From the NCBI RefSeq assembly GCF_003086295.3, contig NC_092046.1, positions 100,729,363 through 100,793,362 of the forward strand: a stretch of DNA of 64,000 nt, written 5' to 3'. Source of the DNA: Arachis hypogaea. Lineage: Eukaryota > Streptophyta > Magnoliopsida > Fabales > Fabaceae. Below, one piece after another: positions 45,286 to 56,225 of this stretch. A program made the translations under genes and the position numbers. Under the pieces are notes generated by a model. That model saw only the letters and a list, made by a program, of their open reading frames with translations, did not search any database and was not told the DNA's origin. The stretch's first letter is position 1. Every line of letters begins with the position of its first letter.

Positions 45286-46459
45286 TCAGCACTTGTGTGT
45301 GTCTGATCCCTTACTGGCAGCCAGAGTCAGAAGCTGGAGTGGCGTTGGACGCCAACTCCTTACTTGTTCCTGGCGTTTGAACGCCAGAACTGAGCTTCCA
45401 TTGGGCGTTTGATGCCAAATCATTGCTTGTTTCTGGCGTTTGAACACCAGAGTTATTCTTCTCTGGGCTCTTACTGTCCTCAGAGGGATCGTGAATAGCA
45501 GTTTGTTCATTTCTTGGCTTCCTGCTGCCTTGAAGTGAGGTATTTAACGTTTTTCCACTTCTTAATTGAAATACTTGGCATTCTTCTGTTATTTGTTTTG
45601 ATAACTGCTATTCTGTTTGCCTCAACTGTACTTCCATGTTTATATTAGCCCTTCTTGTATCTTGTAATATCTCCTTGAATTCGGCCAGCTGTTTTGTTAG
45701 AAAATCTAATTGCTGATTGAATTCAGTAATTTATTCTGCAGGACTGAGTTCAGCAGTTACTGTTTTAGCCTCTTCTTTCATGGAAGATTCACTATTTAGG
45801 TACAGATGCTGATTTCTGGCAACTGTATCAATAAGCTCTTGAGCCTCTTCAATTATCTTTCTCATGTGTATAGATCCACCAGCTGAGTGATCTAGAGAAA
45901 TTTGAGCTTTCTCTGTAAGCCCATAATAGAAGATGTCTAACTGCACCCATTCTGAAAACATTTCAGAGGGGCATTTTCTTAGCATCTCTCTGTATCTCTC
46001 CCAAGCATCATAAAGAGATTCATTATCTCCTTGTTTAAAGCCTTGGATGTCCAGCCTTAGCTGTGTCATCCGTTTGGGAGGGAAGTATTGATTCAGGAAT
46101 TTTTCTGACAGCTGTTTCCATGTCCTTATGCTAGCCTTAGGTTTGTTATTTAACCACCTCTTAGCTTGGTCTTTTACAGCAAATGGAAACAGTAATAATC
46201 TATAGACATCCTGATCTACTTCCTTATCATGTACTGTGTCAGTAATCTGTAAAAACTGTGCCAGAAACTCTGTAGGTTCTTCCTGTGGAAGACCGGAATA
46301 CTGGCAACTTTGCTGCACCATGATAATGAGCTGAGGATTCAACTCAAAGCTACTGACTCCAATGGAGGGTATACAGATACTACTCCCATATGAAGCAGTA
46401 ATGGGGTTAGCATATGACCCCAGAGTCTTTCTGGACTGTTCATTTCCACTTAGGTCCAT
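45286..46459 (-). CDS. gag of element F, with in-frame TAA after 242 codons
   Basis: ATG at 46459 (MDLSGNEQSRKTLGSYANP). The gag domain includes LLLFPFAVKDQAKRWLNNK, EKFLNQYFPPKRMTQLRLD and ESLYDAWERYREMLRKCP; the first frame ends at TAA 45731-45733, the codon homologous to the TAA of A. Downstream homology continues (QLDFLTKQLAEFKE, QLRSGKTLN) with another stop near 45609 and the palindrome-encoded SGVQTPGTSKELASN segment at about 45340-45450. No CCHC zinc knuckle. The product would form the particle; expression of the downstream part would need readthrough or a separate start. Confidence 0.8.
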
Positions 46460-47957
46460 GATGGAAAAAGGGAGATGATGCGGATTGCAAATAAAAAAAT
46501 TTTTTTTTTTGAGAACCGAAATTAAAATAAAATAAAATAAAAGAAAATAAATGAAAAATTGACTATAAATTCGAAATTTGAAGAAAAATAAATAAAAAAA
46601 ATTGAAAACTAAATTAATTAATTAAAAAGATTAGAAAAAGATGTGGGTGAGGATTTTCAAAAAAAAATGAAGAGAGAGAAATTGGTTAGGAAGTTTTGAA
46701 AAAGATATGTCTTAAAATTAAAGATACTTGTAAGAAAATAAAATAAAAAAAGAAAAAAGAAAAGATATGAAAAAGATTTGATTTTAAAATTTGAGATTAG
46801 AAAAGATAAGATAGGCTAGGTAAGAGAAGATAAGGAATTTAAATTAAAAAGTTTTGAAAATTAAATTTTAAATTTGAAAATTTGAAATTTGAATTTTGAA
46901 ATTTGAACATTGAAATTTTAAATTTTGAATTTTGAATTTTTGGAAAAGTTAACAATATAAGGTAAGGATTTGAAAAAGATTTAAATTTTGAAGAGATTTG
47001 ATTTTTTTTAAATTTGAAAATTAAATTTTGAATTTTAAATTTTGAAATTTGAATTTTGAAATTTGAATTTTGAAATTTGAATTTTAAAATTTAAATTTTG
47101 AAAGTTAGAATTTGAAATTTGAATTTTGAAATTTGAATTTTAAAATTTAAATTTTGAAAGTTAGAATTTGAAATTTGAAATAAGATAAGATAAGATTTTG
47201 AAAAAGATATGATTTTTTTGAAAAAGATTTTAATTTTGAAATTTTAAAACTAAGATAAGATAAAATAAAAAATTTTAAAATAAAATCTGAATTTTTAAAA
47301 GGAAAATTCAAAAAATCAATTAAAATAAAGAAAAAAGATATTTTTGAATTTAAAGAGGAAAGAGAAAAACAATAAGATAGCACAAGACTTAAAATTTTTA
47401 GATCTAATGCTCCTTGTTTTCGAAAATTTTGGAGGGAAAACACCAAGGAACACCAAATTTAAAAATTTTAAGATTAAGACACAAGGAAAACTCAAGAACA
47501 CTTTGAAGACTCACAAGAACAACAAGAACAAAAGAAAGAACACCAAACTTAAAATTTTTAGAAAACCTCAATAAAATTTTCGAAAATTATAGAAAGATTG
47601 ACAAGAAAACACCAAACTTAAAGTTTGGTACAAGATTTAATCAAAGAAAAATTATTTTTGAAAAAAGATTTTAAAAAGAAGATACCCAATTACCAAGAAC
47701 ATAAACCAACGCTCTAGCCAATTGAGCTGTAAATGTAACACTTGTTTTAAAGAAGTATTTTTAATAACTAAGAATAAATTTTTTTGAAAACTAATGTTTT
47801 GAAAAAGCACAAGAAAAACAAGAAAAGAAACAGAACAAGAAAAACTAAAGATCAAACAAGAAAAATAAACAAGAACAACTTGAAGATCCAGGAAAAACAA
47901 AGAACACAAATTCGAAAATTTAAAGGAAAATATAAAATATGCAATTGACACCAAACT
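46460..47957 (-). other. Leader of element F, with simple repeats
   Basis: AT-rich. 46860-47170 is a degenerate tandem array of TTTGAAATTTGAATTTTGAAA. ACACCAAACTTA copies lie near 47540 and 47609 (the latter in ACCAAACTT-A-AAGTTTGGT). No gene seen. The leader ends without a PBS where the duplicated flank begins. Confidence 0.75.
47693..47738 (-). tRNA. tRNA 5'-half-like fragment (pseudogene) in leader of F
   Basis: The minus strand reads CAGCTCAATTGGCTAGAGCG followed by TTGGTTTATG, an excellent D-arm (GCTC...GAGC) with A-box-like sequence. No 3' half (T-arm, B box) or closing acceptor stem is visible, so this is at most a tRNA-derived fragment; amino-acid identity unclear. Confidence 0.35.
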
Positions 47958-48608
47958 CAAAATTTGGCACTAATATGATTTTGAACAAAGAGTTGTGCGA
48001 GTGCGAGGCTACACTCGCGCCATTAGCCTAAAACGAGTCACGCGACCGCGTGACCGACGCGACCGCGTCATTGAGTTTAAGCGCAAGTCGCACGACCGCG
48101 TGCCACACGCGACCGCGTCGCTTGCCCCGCACAGCCTCCCTAATTTTTCCAATTATCATATCTTTTTCTCCCCAAATCCTATTTTCTCTTTTCCCTACTT
48201 ATTTCTTCTCCCTCCCTCCCTCCCTCCCTTCTTCATTCTTTCTCACTTTTTCCTCTCTCTCACCCCCATTAACAAGGTTTTTCTTTCTCCTTCCCTCCTT
48301 ACTTTTCTATTATTCTTCTTATTTTTATATGCCATCTTCTTTTCTTTTCTTTTTACCTTCATTATTCATATTTTCTTTTTCTTTCTTTCTCCTTTTTACT
48401 TGGTGTTATCAATTTATGTGAGTCATTATTTATTGTTATATGCTTGTGGATTGTTGTAAATTTGTTTGACACTTATATATTGCTTTTTAAGGGATTACTT
48501 GCATGTCCAAATTCTTATTTTCAAGAACCTCTTCTACATGCATGCTATGTGTTTGTGAAAAAGCCCATATGGAATTATGAACTTCTCTACATTTTTCTAC
48601 TCTAATAT
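47958..48608 (+). repeat. Duplicated D flank inside element F
   Basis: Copy of 37509-38155 (CG array end, pyrimidine tract, AATAT target) with scattered differences of a few percent by eye, placed directly before the 5' LTR of F where PBS and proximal leader should be. The junction shares CAAAATTTGGCAC. Confidence 0.9.
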
Positions 48609-50022
48609 TGGTGCACAAATTGTGAATCACACTTTTCACAACTCGTACCACTAACCAGCAAGTGCACTGGGTCGTCCAAGTAATACCTTACGTGAGTAAG
48701 GGTCGATCCCACGGAGATTATTGGTTTGAAGCAATCTATGGTTATCTTGTAAATCTTAATCAGGAAATCAATTATAATTATCAGTATGAATTTCGAAGAA
48801 TAACAGAGCATGGATTTAAATACTTGTTCTGCAGTAATGGAGAATATGTTGGAGTTTTGGAGATGCTTTGTCTTCTGAATCTCTGCTTTCTCCCTGTCTT
48901 CTTCTTCACGCACGCAAGGTTTCTCCTATGGTAAGCTGTGTGTTGGTGGATCACCGTTGTCAATGGCTACCATCGGTCCTCTCAGTGAAAAGGGTCCAGG
49001 TGCGCTGTCACCGCACGGCTAATCATCTGTCGGTTCTCACTCCTGCTGGAATAGGATCCATTGATCCTTTTGCGTCTGTCACTACGCCCAACCTTTGTGA
49101 GTTTGAAGCTCGTCACAGTCATTCAATCGTTGAATCCTTCTCGAAATACCACAGACAAGGTTTAGACTTTTCGGATTCTCAAGAATGCTGCCAATGGATT
49201 CTAGCTTATACCACGAAGATTCTAATTAAGGAATCCAAGAGATATTCATTCAATCGAAGGTAGAACAGGAGTGGTTGTCAGGCACGTGTTCATAGATTGA
49301 GAATGGTGATGAGTGTCACGGATCATCACATTCATCATATTGAAGTGCGAATGCACATCTTAGATAGAAACAAGCGTGTTTGAATAGAAAACAGAAATAA
49401 TTACATTAATCCATCAGGACACAGCAAAGCTCCTCACCCACAACAATGGAGTTTAGAGACTCATGCCGTCAAAGAGTACAAAGTTCAGATCTAAAATGTC
49501 ATGAGATGCGAAAATAGACCTCTAAAAGTTGTTTAAATACTAAACTAGTAACCTAGGTTTACAGAAAATGAATAAACTATGATAGATGGTGCAAAAATCC
49601 ACATCTGGGGTCCACTTGGTGTGTGCTGGGGCTGAGACTTAAGCTTCTCACATGCCTAGGCTGTTTCTGGAGTTGAACGCCAGGTTGTAACCTGTTTCTG
49701 GTGTTCAACTCCCATTTGTAACCTGTTTCTGGCGTTTGACGCCAGACTGCAACATGGAACTGGCATTGAACGCCAATTTACGTCGTCTATCCTTGAGCAA
49801 AGTATGGACTATTATATATTGCTGGAAAGCCCTGGATATCTACTTTCCAACGCAATTGAGAGCGTGCCATTTGGAGTTCTGTAGCTCCAGAAAATCTCAT
49901 AGTAAAGTCCAGAATTATGATTTTTATTTAAAAACTAATAGAAATATAATAAAAACTAACTAAATTACACTGAAAACATACTAAAAATAATGCCAAAAAG
50001 CGTATAAATTATCCGCTCATCA
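48609..50022 (-). repeat. 5' LTR of element F
   Basis: 1414 bp; lacks about 126 bp present in the 3' LTR (39442-39569 region, junction at about 49896). Followed on the right by AATAT (50023-50027). Confidence 0.9.
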
Positions 50023-50027
50023 AATAT
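50023..50027. repeat. Target-site duplication AATAT (right copy, element F)
   Basis: Matches 38151-38155; D continues to the right. Confidence 0.9.
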
Positions 50028-50363
50028 TCAATGCTTGCTTTTCACAAATTCCTTTACTATTTTATTCATTGAATTTAATTGTCAATACAAACATGATGGT
50101 TAGTTACGAGTGATAATATATTTAAATTGGACATTGAATGCTTGATATATGCTACTCATGCCTTTGCCTGCATGCCAATAAACCCCTTGCATTTACTTGT
50201 CCTTACATGCACTTGCTATATTTCCATTGATGGACTTTTCACATGTAATCCAGACCATGTGTTAACGTCATTCTTCTTTATTGTGCATTGATTATCACTT
50301 ACATCGCCCTCTTCCTTGCTCTACCCCTTTAAATTTAATTTACTTTCCCTTCCCTTTTTCAGG
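50028..50363 (+). promoter_or_regulatory. Region upstream of ORF3 in D with candidate 3' splice site
   Basis: No gene. It ends with the tract TACTTTCCCTTCCCTTTTTC and AG (50361-50362), then G and the ORF3 ATG at 50364: a textbook acceptor at the same place as in E. Confidence 0.5.
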
Positions 50364-51279
50364 ATGGCCACCAAGAAAGGAAAAGAGAAAGCTACTCCCA
50401 AACAACCAGCAAAAAGAGGTACAAAGAGAGCATTAGTGGAAGAACCCTCTTCAACTGTGGTAAAGCCCTCAACAAAGAAAATTAAGAGGATCATAAAGGT
50501 TGATGGTAAAGAAAGAGCCTTCCCAGCAAAGGACACTGTGCGGTTTTCCAATCGCTACTGTGAGCAGATGTTCCCCATCCTAGCTGAAAGGAGTTACAAC
50601 AATGAATACCTTCTCCTCCCCCCCCCCCCGCCCAATATTGCTACCTTTGTTGAGCCGCAAATTGCCCGAAGACAATGAGGTTTCCTACAGAGACAGCCAA
50701 GGCAGGTCAATCTTTCTTGGGTAGTCGAATTCTACTCCAACTTTCACCTGCCAACCCTGCAGTCTGTCTATATCCGTCAGAAGCAAGTCCCCATTACTGA
50801 AGAAGCCATTCAAAAAGCTCTAGGTCTTTCCCCTGTCCCTGAAGGATTGGACGCCTTTCAAGAAGCCGCACTCAAGCGCCAGCTGTACCAATTTGACTGG
50901 GACACCGTTCTCAGAGTTATCGCACTACCTGGCAACAGATGGATCTACGGATACCATCGTACCCGCCCTAAGGGAATTTCGGCTTCAGCACTTACCTTGG
51001 AGGCTTGCGTATGGGCACAAATTATGTCCCATTACGTCTTTCCAAGCACCACGAGTCCTCCTTCACTGCGGACATGGCCGTTCTACTATGGTGCATCCTT
51101 ACAGACCAACCTCTGAATCTATCAAGACACATCTGGAATGCCATGGGACACGTACAAATTGCAGGCAACTTACCTTTCCCCGCCCTGGTCTCAGATCTTG
51201 TCTCAGCAGCCGGAGTCTCTTAAAGAGCTGGGGACACCAAAGCAATGCTTCCACGGGATGATCAGTATGTCCCCAACTT
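50364..51279 (+). pseudogene. ORF3 (env-position) of element D, broken
   Basis: Starts MATKKGKEKATPKQPAKRGT, a basic N-terminus like that of E and A. Conserved blocks: FSNRYCEQMFPILAERSYNN, LSWVVEFYSNFHLPTLQSVY, WAQIMSHYVFPST, AVLLWCILTDQPLNL, GNLPFPALVSDLVSAAGV. A TGA at 50676-50678 interrupts after RRQ, a frameshift lies near 51050, and a stop follows AAGVS at about 51221. The C-terminal coiled coil is missing because D ends at the 51280 junction. The homology to ORF3 of E supports assignment to D rather than to G. Confidence 0.82.
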
Positions 51280-52117
51280 AGTTTAATTATATTGATGTGG
51301 TGACAATGCTTCTTGTTTTCTGAATGAATGCCTGAACAGTGCATATGTCTTTTGAAGTTGTTGTTCATGAATGTTAAATATGTTGGATCTTGAAAGAATG
51401 ATGACAAGGAGACATGTTATTTGATTATCTGAAAAATCATAAAAATGATTCTTAAAGCAAGAAAAAGCAGTGAATACAAAAGCTTGCAAAAAAAATAGAA
51501 AAAAAATGGCGAAAAAAAATAGAAAGAAAAAGAAAAAGCAAGCAGAAAAAGCCAAAAGCTCTTAAAACCAAAAGGCAAGAGCAAAGAGCCAATAGCCCTT
51601 AAAACCAAAAGGCAAGGGTAAATAAAAAGGATCCCAAGGCTTTGAGCATCAGTGGATAAGAGGGCCTAAAGGAATAAAATCCTGGCCTAAGCGGCTAAAC
51701 CAAGCTGTCCCCAACCATGTGCTTGTGGCGTGAAGGTGTCAAGTGAAAACTTGAGACTGAGCGGTTAAAGTCAAGGTCTAAAGCAAAAAAAGAATGTGCT
51801 TAAGAACCCTGGACACCTCTAATTGGGGACTTTAGCAAAGCTGACTCACAATCTGAAAAGGTTCACCCAATTATGTGTCTGTGGCATTTATGTATCCAGT
51901 GGTAATACTGGAAAACAAAGTGCTTAGGGCCACGGCCAAAACTCATAAAGTAGCTGTGTTCAAGAATCAACATACTGAACTAGGAGAATCAATAACACTA
52001 TCTGAACTATTCGAGAGGCAAAAAGCTACAAGTCCCGCTCATCTGATTGGAGCTATGTTTCATTGATAGTTTGGAATTTATAGTATATTCTCTTCTTTTT
52101 ATCCTATTTGATTTTCA
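51280..52117 (+). other. 3' untranslated stretch of G
   Basis: Homologous in inverted orientation to A 5459-6459. It contains an A-rich tract (51480-51545). No gene seen. Confidence 0.65.
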
Positions 52118-52155
52118 GTTGCTTGGGGACAAGCAACAATTTAAGTTTGGTGTTG
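52118..52155 (+). promoter_or_regulatory. 3' LTR-proximal hairpin and PPT-equivalent of G
   Basis: GTTGCTTG-GGGA-CAAGCAAC (52118-52137) then AATTTAAGTTTGGTGTTG directly before the LTR start TGATGAGCGG. Confidence 0.8.
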
Positions 52156-53784
52156 TGATGAGCGGATAATTTATACGCTTTTTGGCATCGTTTTTAGTAT
52201 GTTTTTAGTAGGATCTAGTTACTTTTAGGGATGTTTTCATTAGTTTTTATGTTAAATTCACATTTCTGGACTTTACTATGAGTTTGTATGTTTTTCTGGC
52301 TGAAATTGAGGGACTTGAGCAAAAAATCAGATTCAGAGGTTGAAGAAGGACTGCTGATGCTGTTGGATTTTGACCTCCCTGCACTCAAACTTGATTTTCT
52401 GGAGCTACAGAACTCAAAATGGCGCCCTTCCACTTGCGTTGGAAAGTCGACATCCAGGGCTTTCCAGCAATATATAATAGTCCATACTTTGGCCGAGTTT
52501 AGATGACGCAATAGGGCGTTGAATGCCAGTTCTATGCTGCAGTCTGGAGTTAAATGCCAGAAACACGTCACGAACCAGAGTTGAATGCCAGAAACACGTT
52601 ACAAACTGGCGTTCAACTCCAAGAATGACCTCTCCACGTGTAAACTTCAAGCTCAGCCCAAGCACACGCCAAGTGGGCCCAAAGTGGATTTCTGCATCAA
52701 TTACTTATTTATGTAAACCCTAGTAGCTAGTTTAGTATAAATAGGAGTTTTTACTATTGTATTAGACATCTTGGGACGTCTAGTTCTTAGATCATGGGGG
52801 CTGGGCATTCGGCCATGCCTGAACCTATCACTTATGTATTTTCAACGGTAGAGTTTCTACACTCCATAGATTAAGGTGTGGAGCTCTGCTATTCCTCATG
52901 AATTAATGCAAAGTACTACTGTTTTTTATTCAATTCAACTTATTCCACTTCTAAGATATTCATTCGTACTCCAACATGAATGTGATGAACGTGACAATCA
53001 TCATCATTCCTCCACGAATGCGTGCCTGACAACCACTTCCGTTCCACCTTAGATTGAATGAATATCTCTTGGATCTCTTAATCAGAATCTTCATGGTATA
53101 AGCTAGATTGATGGCGGCATTCATGAGAGTCCGGAAAGTCTAAACCTTGTCTGTGGTATTCCGAGTAGGATTTAGGGATTGAATGACTGTGACAAACTTC
53201 AAACTCGCGAGTGCTGGGCGTAGTGACAGACGCAAAAGGAGGGTGAATCCTATTCCAGTATGATCGAGAACCTCAGATGATTAGCCGTGCTGTGACAGAG
53301 CATTTGGACCTTTTTCACAAGAGGATGGGATGTAACCATTGACAACGGTGATGCCCTTACAGAAAGCTTGCCATGGAAAGGAGTAAGACTGATTGGATGA
53401 AGACAGTGGGAAAGCAGAGATTTAGAGGAACGAAAGCATCTCTATACACCTATCTGAAATTCTCACCAATGAATTACATAAGTATTTCTATCTTTATTTT
53501 CTGTTTATTTATTATTATTCAAAAACTCCATAACCATTTGATATCCGCCTGACTGAGATTAACAAGATGACCATAGCTTGCTTCATACCAACAATCTCCG
53601 TGGGATCGACCCTTACTCACGTAAGGTTTTATTACTTGGACGACCCAGTGCACTTGCTGGTTAGTTGTGTGAAGTTGTGAAGTTATGTTTGGACCATGGT
53701 ATTGTGCACCAGTTATTGGCGCCATTGCCAGGGAGAGAATGAACAACAAATTTTACAACCTCAGAGTAACAATTTCGCATACCA
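52156..53784 (+). repeat. 3' LTR of element G
   Basis: 1629 bp, TGATGAGCGG to CGCATACCA. It contains a decayed palindrome array (52510-52625) and, inside its end, a PBS-like sequence TGGCGCCATTGCCAGGG (53717-53733). Because the homologous LTR of C continues past this point, I place the end at 53784 rather than at the earlier CACCA (53711). Confidence 0.82.
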
Positions 53785-54572
53785 GTGACTTAGCTTTGCT
53801 AGAGTCCCCAATTAGAGGTGTCCAGGGTTCTTAAGCACACTCTTCTTTTTTACTTTGGACCTCGACTTTAACCGCTCAGTCTCAAGTTTTCACTTGACAC
53901 CTTCACGCCACAAGCACATGGTTAGGGACAACTTGGTTTAGCCGCTTAGGCCAGGATTTTATTCCTTTAGGCCCTCCTATCCACTGATGCTCAAAGCCTT
54001 GGATCCTTTTTTATTACCCTTGCCTTTTGGTTTTAAGGGCTATTGGCTTTTTGCTCTTGCTTCTTGGTTTAAAGAGCTTTTGGCTTTTTCTGCTTGCTTT
54101 TTCTTTTTCTTTTTTTTTCTTTTTTTTCTTTTCTCTTTTTTTTTGCAAGCTTTTGTATTCATTGCTTTTTCTTGCTTCAAGAATCATTTTTATGATTTTT
54201 CAGATTATCAAATAACATTTCTCCTTTTTCCTTATTCTTCAAGAGCCAACATATTTAACATTCATAAACAACAAGTTCAAAAGACATATTCACTGTTCAA
54301 GCATTCATTCAGAAAATAAAAAGTATTGTCACCACATCAAAATAATTAAACTAGTTTCAAGGATGAATTCGAAACCATGTACTTCTTGTTCTTTTGTAAT
54401 TAAAACAGTTTTCATTCAAGAGAGGTGATGAATTCATATTCATAACTTTAAGGCATAGACTTTTAGACACTAATGATCATGTAATAAGGACATAAGCATA
54501 AATAAAACATAAAGCATGGAAATTGAAAAACAGGAAAATAAATAAACAAGGAGATTAAGGAATGAGTCCACC
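53785..54572 (-). other. 3' untranslated stretch of H
   Basis: Homologous to A 5459-6459 and F; T-rich at 54095-54145. The Phe-rich frames are artefacts. Confidence 0.65.
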
Positions 54573-55712
54573 TTAGTGAGGGTGGCGTTTTCCTCTTCTT
54601 GAAGAACCAATGGTGCTCTTGAGCTCCTCTATGTCTCTTCCTTGTCTTTCTTGCTCCTCCCTCATAGCTCTTTGATATTCTCTAATTTCATGAAGGATGA
54701 TGGAGTGCTCTTGGTGCTCCATCCTTAGTTGTCCTATGTTGGAACTTAATTTTCCTAGGGAAGTGTTGATCTGCTCCCAATAATTCTGTGGAGGAAAGTG
54801 CATCCCCTGAGGCATCTCAGGGATTTCATGGTGAGGAATCTCCTCATGCTCATGTTGAGGTCCATGATCTCTTGTTTGCTCCATCCTTTTCTTAGTGATG
54901 GGCTTATCCTCTTCAATGAGGATATCTCCCTCTATGTCAATTCCAGCTGAATTGCAGAGGTGACAAATGAGGTGAAAAAAGGCTAACCTTGCCAAATTAG
55001 AGGACTTGTCAGCCACCTTATAGAGTTCTTGAGGTATGATCTCATGAACTTCCACCTCCTCCCCATGGATCATGATGGCCCGATCTACAGTAACTTCTGA
55101 CCAGTTACTAGTAGGAATGATTAAGCGTTGAATGAACTCCAACCATCCTCTAGCTACTGGTTTGAGGTCAAGCCTTCTTAGTTGAACCGGCTTGTCTTTT
55201 GAGTCAATTTTCCATTGAGCTCCTTCCACACATATGTCCATGAGGACTTGGTCCAACCTTTGATTAAAGTTGACTCTTCTAGTATAGGGGCGTGCGTTTT
55301 CTTCCATTATTGGTAAGTTAAACGCCAACCTTACATTTTCCGGACTGAAATCTAAGTAATTCCCCCGAACCATGGTGACCCAATTCTTTGGATTCGGGTT
55401 CACACTTTGATCATGGTTCCTTGTGATCCATGCGTTTGCATAGAACTCTTGAACCCTTAGGATCCCGACTTGTTGAATGGGGTTGGTGAGAACTTCCTAA
55501 CCTCTTCTTTGGATTTCAAGTCGGATCTCCGGATACTCATTCTTCTTGAGCTTGAAAGGAACCTCAGGGATCACTTTCTTCTTAGCCATAACTTCATAGA
55601 AGTAGTCTTGATGGACCTTAGAGATGAATCTCTCCATCTCCCATGACTCAGAGGTGGAAGCAATTGCCTTCCCTTTCCTCTTTCTAGTGGTTTATCTGGC
55701 CTTAGGTGCCAT
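54573..55712 (-). pseudogene. ORF3 (env-position) of element H, two stops
   Basis: The start is the ATG at 55712 (MAPKAR...), in the same frame to 54573. A TAA is codon 7 and a TAG lies near 55498; the remaining 276 codons from MNPNPKNWVTMVRG are open. The central domain has NFNQRLDQVLMDICVEGAQW, VARGWLEFIQRLIIPTSNWS, EVTVDRAIMIHGEEVEVHEI and LARLAFFHLICHLCNSAGI; the C-terminus is a long charged coiled coil (SSNIGQLRMEHQEHSIILHE) ending RRGKRHPH. No membrane segment. It is clearly homologous to ORF3 of A. Its presence in an element without pol suggests it is useful to the element itself or is retained with cis signals. Confidence 0.78.
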
Positions 55713-55737
55713 AAATGGTTATGAAAAAACAAAAAGC

Positions 55738-55792
55738 TATGCTTTTACCACACCAAACTTAAAATGTTTGCTCGTCCCCGAGCAAAAGAAGA
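55738..55792 (-). promoter_or_regulatory. Second hairpin plus TAAGTTTGGTGT copy upstream of ORF3 in H
   Basis: Minus strand: TTTGCTCG-GGGA-CGAGCAAA, then ATTTTAAGTTTGGTGTGG. This repeats the layout beside the 3' LTRs (stem sequence changed, loop kept), about 30-60 nt before the ORF3 ATG. Confidence 0.65.
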
Positions 55793-56225
55793 AAGAAAGA
55801 AGTAGAAGAAGAAGAGAAATGGGGGAGAGGGAGAGAGAGTAGGTTTCAGCCAAGTGGAAGAAGAGAGGGTTGTGTTGTGTGAAAATGAAGAGGGAATGAG
55901 GGGTTTATATAGGAGTGGGGAGGGTTTTAGGGTTCAGCCATTTAGGGTTGGGTTTGGGAGGAAAATTATTTTGAATTTGAAGGTAGGTGGGGTTTTCGGG
56001 GAAGAGAGGATGGATGTGAGTGGTGAAGAGGTGATGGGGAAGAGTGATTGAGTTGATTGGTGAGGGGTATTTGGGGAAGAGAGTTATGAAAAGGTGGGAA
56101 GAGGAGAGAAGAAGGGTAGGTGGGGATCCTGTGGGGTCCACAGATCCTGAGGAGATCCTGTGGGGCCCACAGATCTTGAGGTGTTTGAGGATTTCTCATC
56201 CCTGCACCTTTTAAACGTGTAAAAC
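55793..56225 (-). other. GA-rich spacer between array and ORF3 of H
   Basis: Strong purine/pyrimidine strand bias; no gene. The block 'ggatcctgtggggtccacagatc' and variants occur at 56125-56180 and in F at 41105. Confidence 0.65.

Larger units (their letters stand above)
38156..50022 (-). mobile_element. Element F: FIDEL-like retrotransposon with a rearranged 5' end
   Basis: 11,867 bp on the minus strand between AATAT duplications. Sense order: 5' LTR (50022-48609), then unexpectedly a 651-bp copy of the D flank, leader (without PBS), gag, protease-RT-RNaseH-INT, two-hairpin element, array, ORF3 remnant, 3' hairpin/PPT, 3' LTR (39695-38156). Gag, pol and LTRs are close to those of A. Confidence 0.9.
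20120..51279 (+). mobile_element. Element D: host Ty3/gypsy retrotransposon carrying B, E and F
   Basis: Plus-strand element with segments 20120-21326, 34388-38155 and 50023-51279; the gaps are insertions of E and F, and B interrupts it on the left. Visible parts: protease, RT, RNase H, integrase, two-hairpin element, CG-rich array, ORF3. Its 5' LTR and gag lie beyond B (outside the window), and its 3' end is lost at the 51280 junction. It is related to E at protein level but clearly a different family. Confidence 0.85.
51280..53784 (+). mobile_element. Element G: 3' end of a FIDEL-like retrotransposon
   Basis: Plus-strand fragment: 3' untranslated region (51280-52117), hairpin and PPT-equivalent (52118-52155) and LTR (52156-53784). 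The left edge is an abrupt junction with D ORF3, not an LTR. The right edge abuts H at GTGAC (53785-53789). The internal part is the inverted counterpart of H 53785-54360. Confidence 0.8.

Noticed and set aside
47958..48608. Assembly duplication of an identical repeat
   Set aside because: The two copies differ at many positions and by small indels, so it is not a simple duplicated contig; still worth read-level checking.
53712..53733. G LTR ending at 53711 with a functional PBS after it (tandem element)
   Set aside because: Alignment by eye with the LTR of C shows the homologous LTR continues to the ACCA at 53784, so this PBS-like sequence is inside the LTR.
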